NCBI GenBank assembly: GCA_014529385.2
Contig: CM043951.1
Span: 111,373,469 to 111,437,468, forward strand
Direction: 5' to 3'
From: Adiantum capillus-veneris
Taxonomy: Eukaryota > Streptophyta > Polypodiopsida > Polypodiales > Pteridaceae
Length of the DNA stretch: 64,000 nt
Shown: one piece after another, positions 34,676 to 45,923 of the stretch
How positions within the stretch are numbered: the stretch's first letter is position 1
Layout of the letters: each line of letters begins with the position of its first letter
The notes under the pieces: generated by a model
Databases searched by the model: none
What the model was told of the DNA's origin: nothing
What the model saw: only the letters and a program-made list of their open reading frames with translations
Program-made: the position numbers and the translations under genes

Positions 34676-35860
34676 TCATGCTGCAACATATTCAGCCTCT
34701 GTAGTAGACTGAGTAACACAATCTTGTAATCTAGAATGCCATGATACTGCTCCACCAGCCAATGTAAAGACATACCCTGACGTAGACCTTCGGTTGTCTA
34801 AGTCACCTGCATAATCTGAGTCTGTAAAACCCTTTACACTTAGCTCCTGACTCCCATAGCATATACGCATACTCTTTATAGCTTCCAGGTATCTCAATAT
34901 TCCTTTCACTGCGTCCCAATGTTTCTTGCCTAGGTTTGACATGTATCGACTTACTACTCCCACTACAAATTCAATGTCTGGGCGAGTAGCATTCATTGCA
35001 TACATCAAACTACCCACTGCAGACGCATATGGAATCTTATCCATTTCAGCCTGTTCTTCCTCAGACACAGGACAATCTTGTTTGCTAAGTTTCACATATG
35101 GTGGCAATGGAACACTCAGTGCCTTTCCCTTCTCCAGATTGAAACGTTGCAAAACCTTGTCAATATACTCAGTTTGAGATAACCAAATCAACTTCTTTGA
35201 TCTGTCTCTCTCAATGCGCATACCAAGTATATGAATTGCCTCACCCATGTCTTTCATGTCAAACGATTTTGCCATCTTTGACTTCAAAGCTGAAATTTCT
35301 TCCAAGTGCTTGCTAGCAATCAACATGTCATCCACATACAAAATAAGGATCAGCCAACTACCATCCTTAGCCTTCTTTGTATATAGACAGTGATCGAACT
35401 CACTACGTTTGTAGCCTTGAGAAAGCATATACTTGTGGAATTTATGGTACCATGCCCTCGGTGATTGTTTTAAGCCATAAAGACTCTTTAACAATTGGCA
35501 TACCCAATCTTCCTTGCCTTTCTCAACAAACCCTTCTGGCTGCTGCATGTAAATTTCCACATCTGAATCACCATGCAAGAACGTTGTCTTGACATCCATT
35601 TGGTGCAACACCAAATCTAATATGGCAACCAATTGAAGAAAGCATCTCAATGTAGTCATCTTGACCACCAGAGAGTAGACTTCATCAAAGTCAATGCCTT
35701 GTTCTTGCTTAAAGCCCTTGCCAACAAGCCTTGCTTTGTACTTTGGCTGACTATCATGAGCGGTGATATAATACCTGTAAACCCATTTACAAGGTAGAGC
35801 CTTTTTGCCCTGTGGTAATTTAACTAGCTTCCATGTCTTTTTTTTATGCAGAGCTGTCAT
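34676..35860 (-). pseudogene. Element A reverse transcriptase
   Basis: 394 open residues begin near KKTWKLVKLPQGKKALPCKW and include QMDVKTTFLHGDSDVEIYM, QPEGFV, SLYGLKQSPRAWYHKF and ILYVDDMLIAS, the copia reverse-transcriptase motifs with an intact YVDD. VYSLVVKM has Leu where Pro is usual. It ends at TGA after STTEAEYVAA, the beginning of RNase H. Confidence 0.9.
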
Positions 35861-35863
35861 CTC

Positions 35864-37027
35864 TCAATGCATGGCCAATTGCCAATTCCCGAAGTCCTTC
35901 ATTTGCACTGCTTCCTTGTAACATGAAGGCTCATTGCAATCAGTCAACATGACATAGTTCATAGATGGAACAAACCTATCAAGAGGTCGCGTGACACGTC
36001 CAGATCTACGCACAATAGGTGTCTCAAGCTCAGCCACAACCTGTGGTTCCAATCGATCCTGTCCTTGCTCCTCTTGAGCCCTGACATTTTGTCTTGCACG
36101 TGCAGGTCCATCTTCTTGGAAGACAACTCTTCTAATCTCCTCAACCCTCTCTGGTTTAGAATGATATTTGGATTCATTAAAGTGAACATCATTGTTGCGG
36201 AGAACCTTTCTGGATTCGGGATCCCAAAGTCTGTACCCCATCTCACCAGAATTACCATAGCCTAGAAAGATGCACTTTCTACTCTTTGGCTCAAGTTTGT
36301 TCCTAAATTCCTTTGGAACGTGAGTATATGCCTCACAGCCAAAGACTCTGAGATGCTTGTATGAGGGCATTTTGACTGACCATACCATCTCTGGCACTGA
36401 ATCCTTCTGCAAAACCTTGCTAGGAGATCTATTTACAAGATGAACAGCTGTTGATACAGCTTCAGCCCAAAACCCATTTGGCAGCTGTGCATTAGACAAC
36501 ATACTTCTGAACTTCTCTTGTATGGTCTTATTCATCCTCTCAGCAACACCATTTTGAGGAGGATTGTAAGGAGTAGTAAGTTCACATTTTATACCTTTTG
36601 ACTCACAAAAGTCATGAAAGGCCTTTGAAACATACTCTCCACCATTGTCAGTGCGTAAGCATTTAAGCTTCTTGCCACTCTGATTCTCCACAAGTGTCAC
36701 AAACGTTTTGAAAACACTAAACGCTTCATCCTTGTGCTTGAGAAAGTAAACCCATACTTTCCTCAAGTAATCATCTATAAATGTCATAAAGTAAGAAGTT
36801 CCCCCTAGAGATAGGTTAGGCATAGGTCCACACAAATCACTATGAACAAGTGCCAACTGTGTATCTCTTCTACTGCTTCTATGCTTATGTGGCTGCTGTG
36901 TTTGCTTACCATACAGACAATGTTCACAAAATTCAAAATCATTAAATGAAAAGCCAGGCAAATAACCAGAACGAGACAAGATTTCCATTCCCTTCTTGGA
37001 CATATGTCCTAACCGGCTATGCCACAA
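35864..37027 (-). pseudogene. Element A integrase
   Basis: The piece starts in the GAG-pre-integrase zinc region (WHSRLGHMSKKGM, FCEHCLYGKQ). The core has the three acidic residues in VHSDLCGP, LRTDNGGEY and NGVAERMN. It ends with LGYGNSGEMGYRLWDP and the linker to reverse transcriptase. The next codons read through a TGA near 35861-35866. Two adjacent TAG codons lie just upstream near 37040. Confidence 0.9.
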
Positions 37028-37042
37028 AGAAACGTTCGGCTA

Positions 37043-37267
37043 CTAGGTTACATTGATTACATTTTTAGAGACATTTGATACATAAATCATGTAAAGTCCT
37101 CCAGACTTTACTCCATGTGCTACTGTCATAGAACCCTTGGATATCTTCCACATGTTCTGTCCAAAAGTGGTGACGTAGCCAGCATCATCAAGTAAACCTG
37201 TGCTGATCAAGCTCTTTGTAATTGCGGGAACATGTCTCACATTCTTCAGCGTGAAAGAAGAGCCATT
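37043..37267 (-). pseudogene. Element A protease to integrase segment
   Basis: Encodes LKNVRHVPAITKSLISTGLL and WKISKGSMTVAHG, the conserved stretch between copia protease and integrase. It is closed on both sides by TAG codons. Confidence 0.8.
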
Positions 37268-37876
37268 CTAAAACTTCAATTGAACATCTCCAACATCTAA
37301 TATCTCACATGTCTGCCCATTGCCTAGCCGAACATGATCTTTAGTGGTCACATAAGAGGTAAACCACTCCTTGTTTGGAGACACATGAAGTGATGCCCCT
37401 GAGTCTATAATCCAATCACTCAGTGCATTTCCATCAGATGTTGTAAGAAGAGCTGAGTCCATTGTATTCTTCAAGAAGTAGATGTCTCCTGACACTAGAC
37501 TGTCATCCTCTGCAACAGTGTTTGTCACATTTATTTCTTGAATCTTCACTGAGGACTTGTTCTTCTCACCATGGTCTTCAGCTTTCTCTTTGCCTTTTTC
37601 TGCTTTCCATTCTCTGCAATCTCTTTTCATGTGACCCTTCTTGCCACAATGGTAGCATTCTATGTCACTCTTGCCTTTAGCACTGCGGGACTTGCTACGA
37701 GACTGATTCCTCTTTCCACCTTTGTACTTTTCTTTGGTCCTTCCCCTGAAAACTAAGGCTCTTCCTTTGCCTTTGTCCATTGTCTTTCTATTGGTTTCTT
37801 CATTAAGCAGACTTCCTTCTACACCGTCTATGTTCAAACCATCTGGAGGTTCATAGATGTGCGAAAAGTGTCCCAA
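37268..37876 (-). pseudogene. Element A nucleocapsid and protease
   Basis: Contains an intact zinc knuckle CYHCGKKGHMKRDC in a Lys/Arg-rich setting and then the protease site WIIDSGASLHVSPNKEW. A frame change near 37870 cuts it from the gag N-terminal part, and a TAG ends it at 37268. Confidence 0.88.
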
Positions 37877-38349
37877 ATTTCTGGCAATGTGATCAACAGG
37901 AACATAGCTCTAACAGGTTCATCAAACTTGACACCTTGAGCTAACAACTGACTATAGATTGTGTTGAATTCATTCAGATGATTGGACATAGGTGTCCCTT
38001 CTTTCATCTTCAAGTCAACAAACTTCTTAAGCCAGTATACCTGTGAAGCTGCACTCTGCTTCTCATAAAGATCACTCAGATTTAATCATGCTTGATAAGC
38101 CTACATCTCGTCTGCTACATTGAAGTAAACGCTTTCAGCCAAAGTCAACATAATGGTAGAAAGTGTTAATTCATCCATTTCGTTCCATTCATCTTCGTCC
38201 ATATCTTCTGGTTTTATCCCCTTGAGCTTTATAGGTTTTATCTGCTTCTTTTGTACCAACACGTGCCAAATCTGCTGCTTCCACAATGGGAAATTGGCTC
38301 CATCCAGCTTCTTGATATTGTAAAGAGCAGTGTCTTGTGATCCAGCCAT
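37877..38349 (-). pseudogene. Element A gag, N-terminal part
   Basis: The ATG at 38349 (MAGSQDTALYNIKKLDG, NFPLWKQQIWHVLV) gives 82 residues before a TAG at 38098-38100. The same frame then continues with a TGA near 38080 and the typical gag helix around LKKFVDLKMKEGTPM. It encodes the copia-type gag (UBN2/DUF4219-like). Confidence 0.85.
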
Positions 38350-39398
38350 AGCTACGCTTCATAGTGGTTTACTTTCCTGGGAAAAATTCGGCAGAGTTTC
38401 CCCTGTAAACTGACCTCCGAGCCAATATCAACCTCTCAAATGAACCAAGAAAGCTTCAGATTCTGCATAAATTTCGGCAAAGTCTCCTTTGTAAAATGGC
38501 TCTGGTGTACTCAAAAAACAGACCAAAAAACAGCTCAAAAAACACTGTCTCTCTGACACTGTAAGCTGCGGGTAAACCTGTCCTGCACCTGTACTGTCTC
38601 TCATTGTCTTGTCACTGTTCTGTAAGCATAGACTGTGACAATGCCTCAACTCACAGTCAATACATCCTAGCTGCCTATCTAAGGGTGCTCGAGGGATCGC
38701 TCCAAGACCTGTATCACCGAAAGGATCTCAACATTCGAGAATCCCCCAGCTCAATAAAACCTCACTCAACCCTCAACAAAGGCTACAGTAAATCTGACAG
38801 TACATAGACTTCCCACAAAGTCATACATCCACAAATTTCCCACTGTATGCTTTAACCGCTGCGGCGGTTGTTTGCTGCGTGACTCACAGCCAGCAAACCC
38901 TCAACAGACATACATCATCTCTGACAATACATCCCATGTGGAAGTACCTTCAATGTCAGGATGAAATCTAGAATATCAAGCAGCAAACACAAGCTACCTG
39001 ATAAACTAGTGGATGTCGCCTACAGTCTGTGTGTAGATGCGCTCGTGTCGTATGTGACACGCCTCGAAGAACTCTGAGCCGTCCTTCGATGTGTAGACAA
39101 CCACAAATCAACACTCTGGGAGTGTTGGTATCCTCAGCACCTGCAGTCGTAGGCCGAAAACTCCAAATTTGCAGAGTCGGATCTGCACCCGCCGAGATCA
39201 CGTAGTCAAAAATGGCCTGCACAGACCTTTGTTGAAGTCGAACGGTGGCCGAGATGACCTCAGAATGAACTTCTGAGAACACAGTGCCCTTCAGGCTCAT
39301 CCACAGGATTTGGGGCCGTGTCTTCGCCTATCGAATTTCACTCCAATCCAAGCTGGTGACTCTAGCCTCCTACAGTGCTTCCCCGAGCCTCGATCTGA
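38350..39398. other. Element A leader between primer site and gag
   Basis: About 1 kb on the minus strand between the primer site and the gag ATG, long for a copia element. No motif is seen in its short frames. Confidence 0.6.
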
Positions 39399-39410
39399 GC
39401 TCTAATACCA
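39399..39410 (-). other. Element A primer-binding site (initiator-Met type)
   Basis: The minus strand reads TGGTATTAGAGC two bases from the 5' LTR, one mismatch from the initiator-Met site TGGTATCAGAGC. Confidence 0.85.
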
Positions 39411-39412
39411 GT

Positions 39413-39604
39413 TGAAGGAGTACGAGCGGAAGTGTGACGCGAGAGAGAGTGCGAGAAGAAGAGCACGACGATATGGTGAACTCGCTCTACTGTAATGTGT
39501 AGTGCATAGTGAGTTCTTATTAGGTTTTAACAAAAGAATATGTGTACATACCTGGCGGCCCACCCACTTACCTGGGCGACCACATTGGGCTTTATACCCC
39601 AACA
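39413..39604 (-). repeat. Element A 5' LTR
   Basis: 192 bp, partner of 34099-34289, with the same TATAAA near the start on the minus strand. Confidence 0.9.
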
Positions 39605-39987
39605 TGATGTTTGATAGAATGAACTTACATGAGGTTTGTAGAATCGTGAAAGTAGAAGAGGAAGATAAAGTGACATAAGAAGATTTCCATCACCAACATC
39701 AGAATTTGATTAAGCATTTTGTTAAGTCCGGTGTCGGTAACGGCCCGATTAATCTTGTAAATGGGAGCTTAAGCTCCTAGTTAGCAGATTATCCAAGTGA
39801 TGGTGCTGTTAATAGCCCGCCTTGGCTAAGGATTAAGTTTTACTCAAGTGTTAATCAGTTAATTGATGATTACGATGATTTCCAGATTCAGTTGCATATG
39901 TTGTTCTTGTTCTCTCTCTTTCACACCTCCCACAGCCGGAGGCCCTGTGCCTGCCCGGCTCATGTAGCGAACACATATCCCCTAATA

Positions 39988-40167
39988 GCAGTAGTTTTTA
40001 GGTGCCTCTAGATGCAGTCAGATGATGGCCTTAACTCCATGCTTGGTCAGGCACTAAGAATTCCTCCCCTATGCAAACACTTCTGCAACTCTGATGTATA
40101 CTAAAAATTGTATAAAGGTGTGTATTGTATATTTTGTGCATAGACCCTTGGGGAGGGGTATCTCTCA
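39988..40167 (+). repeat. Element D left LTR, second part
   Basis: Resumes after element B with TAGTTTTTAGGTGCCTCTAG and aligns with 45082-45260, ending GGGGTATCTCTCA against GGGGCATCTCTCG. The uninterrupted counterpart reads through the B insertion point at about 45080. Confidence 0.8.
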
Positions 40168-40182
40168 ACTTGTATCAGAGCC
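40168..40182 (+). other. Element D primer-binding site (initiator-Met type, one base lost)
   Basis: ACTTGTATCAGAGCC directly after the LTR end. The usual site after ACT is TGGTATCAGAGC; here one G is missing. Confidence 0.6.
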
Positions 40183-40419
40183 TATGCTTGAAGGTTATGG
40201 GGATAGCCTAAAGCGTGATACTAGTCAGTCTAGTTATGCATCATGCATGCTGTCTGGAAATGGATATTGTATTTATGATGCATCTATATCTAATATTGGT
40301 TGGTGGTTCCTGCTTGACTTGTCTTCTTGAATGGAAGTAATTGGTTTCAATTATGATAGTGGTCAAAGTGTTCAACAACGGTGTTGTAATTTCTTTGAAT
40401 GTTTGTTTTTTAGTAAAAA

Positions 40420-42820
40420 ATGGCTCCGAGAGTGACGTCTGAATGCTCTAGCCAGGGAAATGAGGTTTTGGCCATAGTGTTCAACAATATGGCAACACGG
40501 TTATCAAGAGATGAAAGGGAACTCTTTTACTTAGAAATCGGGACAAAATTATTCGGCATGCCAGGAAGCACAATTTATTTGAAGAGTGTTGACCGTAGTT
40601 ACCTTAATCGTCACCGAGAACCATTCCATAAATTCTTTATCTACATTGATGATAGTCCAAGAGACTTGTTTACCAACCTCAGGCTACTTAAACTTATAAT
40701 GTGGTTAGGCCTAGGAGACATGTTCTAATACTTGGGAATGTGCTCCCAAATGTTAAGGATTGCCAAAGTTACTAACAAGTTTGAAGCTCCTGAAGCTGTC
40801 ATAGGAAAAAAAAACTAGAGAATAACTATAGACCACGTTGTTGCATGGGAGGATTAAGAGAATACCTTTTCATGAGAGTTACAAATCATAAAAAGTAAAT
40901 TTGATGAATAAAAGAAGCATAAACTCTGTTTTGGTTCACATATGTACTAAGTCTTCTCTGTCCTCGTCTTGTTTTTTAATGGATCTTCTTAATTGTCTTG
41001 ATGAACTCCCAAGTGATTTTGCACAAAGGGTCTTTTCCAATTATGCAATTGGATTCAATATCCAGTGGGTAATTGAAGTGCTTCAAGCTTCAAAGGGATC
41101 TAGAGACTAACTTGTTTTGAAAACTTACATAGCATGTGAGTTGTATGTTGAAGCCCAATCTAAACATCGAACACAAGTGCCTGATAGGTTTATGACCGAT
41201 CCACAGCTTCTGGTCAAGGAAAAGATCCAAGAAGGCGAAGTCAAAGTACAAAGATACGTTAACCTGTGTTCACTTTTGGACATACCAAGTCGAGAGCTTA
41301 TACTTAGTAAGAAGGCTCTCATGCTAAACCAAAGATATGGAATGTTGTAAAAAGGTCATAATCAGAGTATGGAAGAAGTAAAATGGTAGCAACTGATTCT
41401 ATTATGTACCCCATGATTGGTTCAATATAGTATATGGGCCTATTCTCAAATACAATCCTCACAATGTCATTATTACCTTTGATGACCACAGAAGCCCAGG
41501 TGCATTAGTAAATTTGCTCAAGCGCAATCAATGGGAGTAAAATCAAGTAGATATTTCTATAGAGATGATGTAAATGAACGGCATGCTCATGTACACTGCT
41601 TTGATGGAATATCGCCTATGAATGTATCACAAGGAGAGGATTGGTACGAAAGGGAAGACATGAATTTTAGTGCACAAGTTGAAGTTTTAAACTTTGAAAC
41701 TCGAGATGTGAACAAATGTAGGGGTAGAACCTCAGTTGTATGAACCAAGAATTGGCTCATAGGACCCTTTTGTATTCATGTATCTCCCTACAGACGCTAT
41801 GTATCTTTTTGGTTTTCTACGATTATAAAAACTTGATTTTGATATGACTCATATTATTTTGAGGTCGTTATAATTGAGTTTGGATCTTGGCTTTATCATT
41901 CTAACTAACTTGAGTGATAGGGTGTGTGTGTAGATGATTGACATCTTACTTCAAGGGAGATGGGCGGATATACTCTCTTGCCTTATGGTGGAGGAGCATC
42001 TTCAAACAAGAGTGGAAGTGCAACGGCCTATCACTACCACACATAATGGGAAAGAGAATAAAAGGTTATTGTCCATTGATTTTTTGTACCTAATATATTT
42101 TAAGCATGGTACCATTACACTATAGGAAACCCCGAGTTTAGACCACCTGAACATAAACTCTCGTCCATTGGGAGTATTGAATAGATACAATCCAAGTTGG
42201 GAAAGGAGATCATTGTCACTAAACAAGTGTTGTACATAAATGCTTATGAACTTAGCTTGAGACGGACAAAGGAAACATGGATAGCTAGAAACATACTTCC
42301 CTTAGTAATCGCTACGGGATGCTTTAACATTGTCATGTTCAATGTATGGTTCCATCAATACCAAACCAGCAACCAACATTCTTTTAGTCTGGTACCTTGG
42401 AATTTGTACTTTGACTTGTTTAAAAAGTCCCATAATCCACAATCTTCACCATGTAAATGTTTTATACAATGCATATAATACACTCCAATGCCTTGCAAAT
42501 TGTGCAAATATACATATCTCTGCTTGGTGGGACACATTGTATGTCTTTCCAAAATAACCTGCTTACTTCAATGACTACTTTGGGTACACAAAGTCAATAG
42601 TTCATAGCGAAATGAGAGTACCTGTAGCAAACCGATTTCTTACCCAAAAATGGTATGATTCACATGCTAATGAGGTGATGTTTCAACCAAAGATAAAAAA
42701 GGATTATTGGGATTATCCATCGGATACACTCAAAGAATGGTATAACTATGCTCCATTGGTGGAAGGATGCCACAATGGCTACTATCGGGTGCATTATGTC
42801 AGAGCTATTAGGATTTATTA
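40420..42820 (+). pseudogene. Unrecognised coding-like block upstream of element D gag
   Basis: A chain of plus-strand pieces reads as a decayed protein of perhaps 700-800 residues. It starts at ATG 40420 (102 residues: NEVLAIVFNNMATRLSRDE, GTKLFGMPGSTIYLKSVD). Later pieces are near 40980-41110 (LPSDFAQRVFSNYAIGFN), 41117-41350 (RFMTDPQLLVKEKIQEGEV), 41400-41520 (FNIVYGPILKYNPHNVIITF), 41531-41743 and 42612-42821 (KIKKDYWDYPSDTLKEWYN). A pyrimidine-rich TTTTTTAG lies ten bases before the first ATG. I recognise no domain. It lies between the primer site and gag, where gypsy elements normally have only a leader, so it may be a captured host gene or an extra 5' gene of this lineage. Confidence 0.4.
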
Positions 42821-43022
42821 AAAACTTTCAAGACACTTTGTAGACTTTCTGGAATCCCTAAGTTTTGTGATATAGAAATTGGATTAATTTATATGTTATT
42901 CTTCTCCTATTATCTCTCTCATTTTATTCTCAATTTTCTATTTTATTTGGCTTAAAGGACTGCATGCGGATTAGAACATTGTACTAAGTGTGATATTGGT
43001 TGATATTGTGCAGTAAGTTACA

Positions 43023-43375
43023 ATGCCTCCTAGAGGAAATGCGGCTGCTGCTAACGTAAAGGCACCTATTGTTCCTCAACACACCATCATTGATAGAGAC
43101 CTCAATGCTATGCTTCTCAAGTCTCAACCTAGAAACTTTAGCGGGGAAGGCAAAGATATAGGTGAAGTTCTTGAAGATTGTATTGAGTGCATGGATGAAT
43201 AATTTTATTTGGCTCATTCATCTACAGTAAACAAAGCTACCATTGCTAAGTTTAAAGTAGAGAAAATAGTCAAGCATTGGTGGAGAGACCATTGCACAAA
43301 AAACAATGTTGATCGTAATGCAGCAACTTGGGATTATCTTAAGACCCAACTCAGGAATGGATTGTCTTAAGGACA
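43023..43375 (+). pseudogene. Element D gag remnant
   Basis: ATG 43023 begins MPPRGNAAAANVKAPIV and continues to a gypsy gag piece (QPRNFSGEGKDIGEVLED), with TAA at 43200-43202 and, in the same frame, VEKIVKHWWRDHC and WDYLKTQLRNGLS before another TAA. The rest of gag, including any zinc knuckle, is missing; the next recognisable sequence is the protease/reverse-transcriptase junction. Confidence 0.6.
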
Positions 43376-43379
43376 ATGA

Positions 43380-44420
43380 TGCTCACATACATTGTAAAGA
43401 CGCTTCATTGACTTTTAAAAATGAACAAAACTCTAGGGTTACAGTTATAAGGAAACAAGAAAAGCCTAAACTCAGACTAGTGAACTTTGCCAAGCTTATG
43501 AAGAGTCATAGGAAGAATGAAACGATTACATAGTAAATCTTAACCCTAAAGAGAAGAAGTTAGATTTATCTGAACTTGAATAGATAACCAAATCGGATAA
43601 TGTGTTTCTCAAAGATTTCTCATAGTTACCACCCAAGCATGATGTTGATCATGTAGTAGAGCTTACTCTAGGAGCTCAACTAGTCACCCATAGACCATAC
43701 AAAATGTTGGTACTTGAATCTACAGAACTCAAGGAGCAACTAACTCAAATTATTGAACAAGGATTCATTCAACCCAGCATTTCTCCATGGAGTACTCTTT
43801 TTCTCTTTAATCAAAAAAAGAAGGATGGTACTCTACGTCTTTTTATTGATTATCATGGATTGAATCAAGTAACAGTCAAGAATAGGTACACAATACCAAG
43901 GATTGATGAGTTACTTGACCGATTACACAAAGCGTCTATCTTCACAAAAATTAATCTTAAGTCAGGGTATTACCAAATCCGGATCGAGGAGGAGGACATA
44001 CCAAAGACAGGATCAAGGAGGAGGACATACCAAAGACAGGATTTAGTACTCATTTTGGACATTATGAATTTACAGTTATGCATTTTGGACTTACCAATGC
44101 TCTTGCAACTTTTAATTGTCTCATGATTGACGTGTTTCGAGAGCATTTTGATGATTTTTTTATTGTCTTCTTTGATGATATCCTGGTTTACTCAAGAAAT
44201 AGAGAAGATTATGAGCAACATGTATGACAAGTACTTGAACTTCTTCGTCAAAATCAACTTTATGCTAAAGGTAGCAAATACACCTTTTTCACTTACAAGG
44301 AGGAATATTTGGGATTTATTGTATCCAAGGATGGTGTTTCTACTCATCCAAGTAAGATTGAAGCTACTATAGCTTGGCCTACACTGAAATCAGTACGAGA
44401 AGTATGTGGCTTTCTTGTGT
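43380..44420 (+). pseudogene. Element D protease end and reverse transcriptase
   Basis: Pieces around 43390-43530 (DASLTFKNEQNSRVTV, KPKLRLVNFAK) precede the polymerase. The polymerase has LKEQLTQIIEQGFIQPSISP, KKKDGTLRLFIDYHGLNQV, IFTKINLKSGYYQIRI, then after a short tandem duplication near 44000-44040 the sequence FFDDILVYSRN (active-site FxDD) and YLGFIVSKDGVST. Stops and frame changes occur at several points. The gypsy assignment is clear. Confidence 0.8.
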
Positions 44421-44825
44421 TATGCAAATATGATTCTGGAATCAAATATAAACCTAGGAAGGAAAATCATGTGGCGTTGCCTTAAGCAGGAAGAGTATTG
44501 TAGCAGCTGTCACAACCTCTACTACCTCTTTAACTAACCTTATTTGAGAAGGTATGACTGACGACCTATATTACATAATAATCCAGTACTTGATGAACTC
44601 AAATAATCACACAAAGAAGGAAGAGAGACAAATCAAAGGCTTCCACATTGAAGGCGATGACCTTTACTTCAGTAATTGTCTTTGTATCCCAAATCAAAGT
44701 GGAATCAAACTTCAGATATTACAGGAAGCTCGTGATATACCTATTGCAGGACACCCAAGATACATTAAGACTTACTCTACTATAAGGAAAAGTTTCTTTT
44801 TGGTTGATCCCTACACAGGGTTTCG
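44421..44825 (+). pseudogene. Element D RNase H tail and integrase zinc-binding piece
   Basis: A short RNase H ending (YDSGIKYKPRKENHVALP) is followed at 44640-44800 by FSNCLCIPNQSGIKLQIL and HPRYIKTYSTIRKSFF, the H2C2 zinc-binding start of a gypsy integrase. The rest of integrase is gone and the sequence joins the right LTR at 44826. Confidence 0.7.
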
Positions 44826-45260
44826 TGCTCTGCTACTTATTTTGTCATAAACTTTCGGATGTTATGGTATACCCAGATTTTGTCACTGCATTAATATATG
44901 GTTGCCTGTCTCATTTAGATGGGGCATTAAAAGATTCTCTCATGTCTCTGTGCACTCTATTTCACCCTCCAGTATATTCTCTCTCTCTTTTCTCGCAATG
45001 GGGTGTACACATATATTCACCCTCCACAATGTCATATTTCCCTTGAGTACGCTTTGTTCATAACACCCATTCAAGGGTAGCACTAGTTGCTAGGTGCCTC
45101 TGGATGTAGTCTGGTTCATGGCCTAAACTCCATGCTTGGTCAGGTGCTGATAACTCCACCCCTATGCAAACGCTTCTGCAACTCTGATGTATATTGAAAA
45201 TTATATAAAGGTGAAAATTATATATTTTTTGCATAGATCCCCGGGGAGGGGCATCTCTCG
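44826..45260 (+). repeat. Element D right LTR
   Basis: 435 bp similar to 18065-18324 joined to 39988-40167, without element B. Its left end may be a deletion junction, so the LTR may be incomplete. Confidence 0.75.
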
Positions 45261-45263
45261 TAT

Positions 45264-45560
45264 GATGAGCGCATCGTTATTTTGATTGATGACACCTTTT
45301 AAAAATACCATTATAGTCTTCCTGGTAGATACATCATAGTATCTGATATTGAGCACCGCCATGCCTAATAATTGTCAAGGGATTTAAAATATTGGATGGT
45401 AAAGTGGCAGCATGGTAGTAATTGACAATGCTTGGCTGAGTCTATCAACACCCTTAAGCCTACAAAGGATGGCATATATGTCAATGAGGTGATCTGTAAA
45501 GGTTTTAAGAAGACCTCATATGAGGAATATAGATGTGGGCCACAACTCAATCCCACTCTC
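45264..45560 (+). pseudogene. Coding-like remnant after element D
   Basis: Plus-strand pieces read DERIVILIDDTF, HYSLPGRYIIVSDIEHRHA and, further on, DGIYVNEVICKGFKKTSYEE, broken by stops. No family is recognised. It may be the continuation of a gene into which D inserted, or part of another element. Confidence 0.25.
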
Positions 45561-45564
45561 TACC

Positions 45565-45923
45565 ATTGAGTTTAAGGTGAAACCACACGTTGAGGACATG
45601 TATAGGCGCTTTGAAGCTTCAGATTGTTAATTTCCAAGGGTTGACTCAAAAAAGATGTATAGTAGGCTACAAAAGTATTTTGGCTACAAGAAGATGCTAG
45701 AATGAATTGCACATAATGTTCTGTAAAACTGTTAATTTCCAAGGATTGAGTAAAAAAAGTTGTATATTGAGCTACAAAAATATTTTATCTACAAGAACAT
45801 ACTGAACTAAATTGCACGTAATGTGTTGTAAAACTACACAAGTTTCTACAAAAACCACCTGTGCACTATCTTTTGTAGGTATTTTGAATCTTGGTACTTT
45901 TATAAGTGACACTATGCAACCTA
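45565..45923. other. No gene seen; short duplication
   Basis: A stretch near 45630-45720 (GTTAATTTCCAAGG, AAAGATGTATAG, TTTTGGCTACAAGAA) is repeated at 45730-45810. No gene is supported. Confidence 0.5.

Larger units (their letters stand above)
34099..39604 (-). mobile_element. Element A: Ty1/copia retrotransposon with 191-bp LTRs, minus strand
   Basis: Short LTRs at 34099-34289 and 39413-39604 (TG...CA) differ by about six substitutions and one indel. The 5-bp duplication TGATG flanks it (34094-34098; 39605-39609), and B's left LTR near 20200-20210 shows the empty site. The coding order gag, protease, integrase, reverse transcriptase, RNase H is that of copia. Multiple stops break the frame. 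Confidence 0.92.
18325..39986 (+). mobile_element. Element B: non-autonomous gypsy-type element with 2.3-kb LTRs
   Basis: Two direct LTRs (18325-20584; 22138-39987 after removing nested elements C and A) flank only 1.55 kb. The element is bounded by AGCAG on both sides (18320-18324 and 39987-39991; the shared A may belong to the LTR end). Its primer site TGGTGAACCCGACG (20589) fits the 3' end of plant tRNA-Trp. Its polypurine tract TTTAGAGGGGGTGGA sits just before the right LTR. The only coding sign is a broken gag. The tract, LTR start TGTCRTG and tRNA choice match element C, so B looks like a gag-only (TR-GAG/LARD type) relative mobilised by C-like proteins. LTRs differ clearly (roughly a tenth of positions in the part compared), so it is older than C and A. 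Confidence 0.85.
22138..39987 (+). repeat. Element B right LTR, split into three parts
   Basis: Parts are 22138-23435, 33466-34098 and 39610-39987. Joining them across the C and A insertions gives about 2.31 kb that follows the left LTR. The breaks fall at ACGGC and TGATG, the duplications made by C and A. Confidence 0.85.
18065..45260 (+). mobile_element. Element D: old, internally deleted Ty3/gypsy retrotransposon holding the nest
   Basis: Sequence at 18065-18324 plus 39988-40167 matches 44826-45260 end to end, giving two LTR copies of about 440 bp (the true left start may lie further upstream). The left LTR is followed by a primer-like site, ACTTGTATCAGAGCC at 40168, one base short of the initiator-Met site. 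Inside are a gag start (43023), a gypsy reverse transcriptase (43.6-44.4 kb), an RNase H fragment and an integrase zinc-binding piece, all broken. Most of the integrase and everything to the right LTR are deleted. Element B interrupts the left LTR. Flanks do not show a matching duplication (TTCGT on the left, TATGA on the right), consistent with an uncertain left end. Confidence 0.7.
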
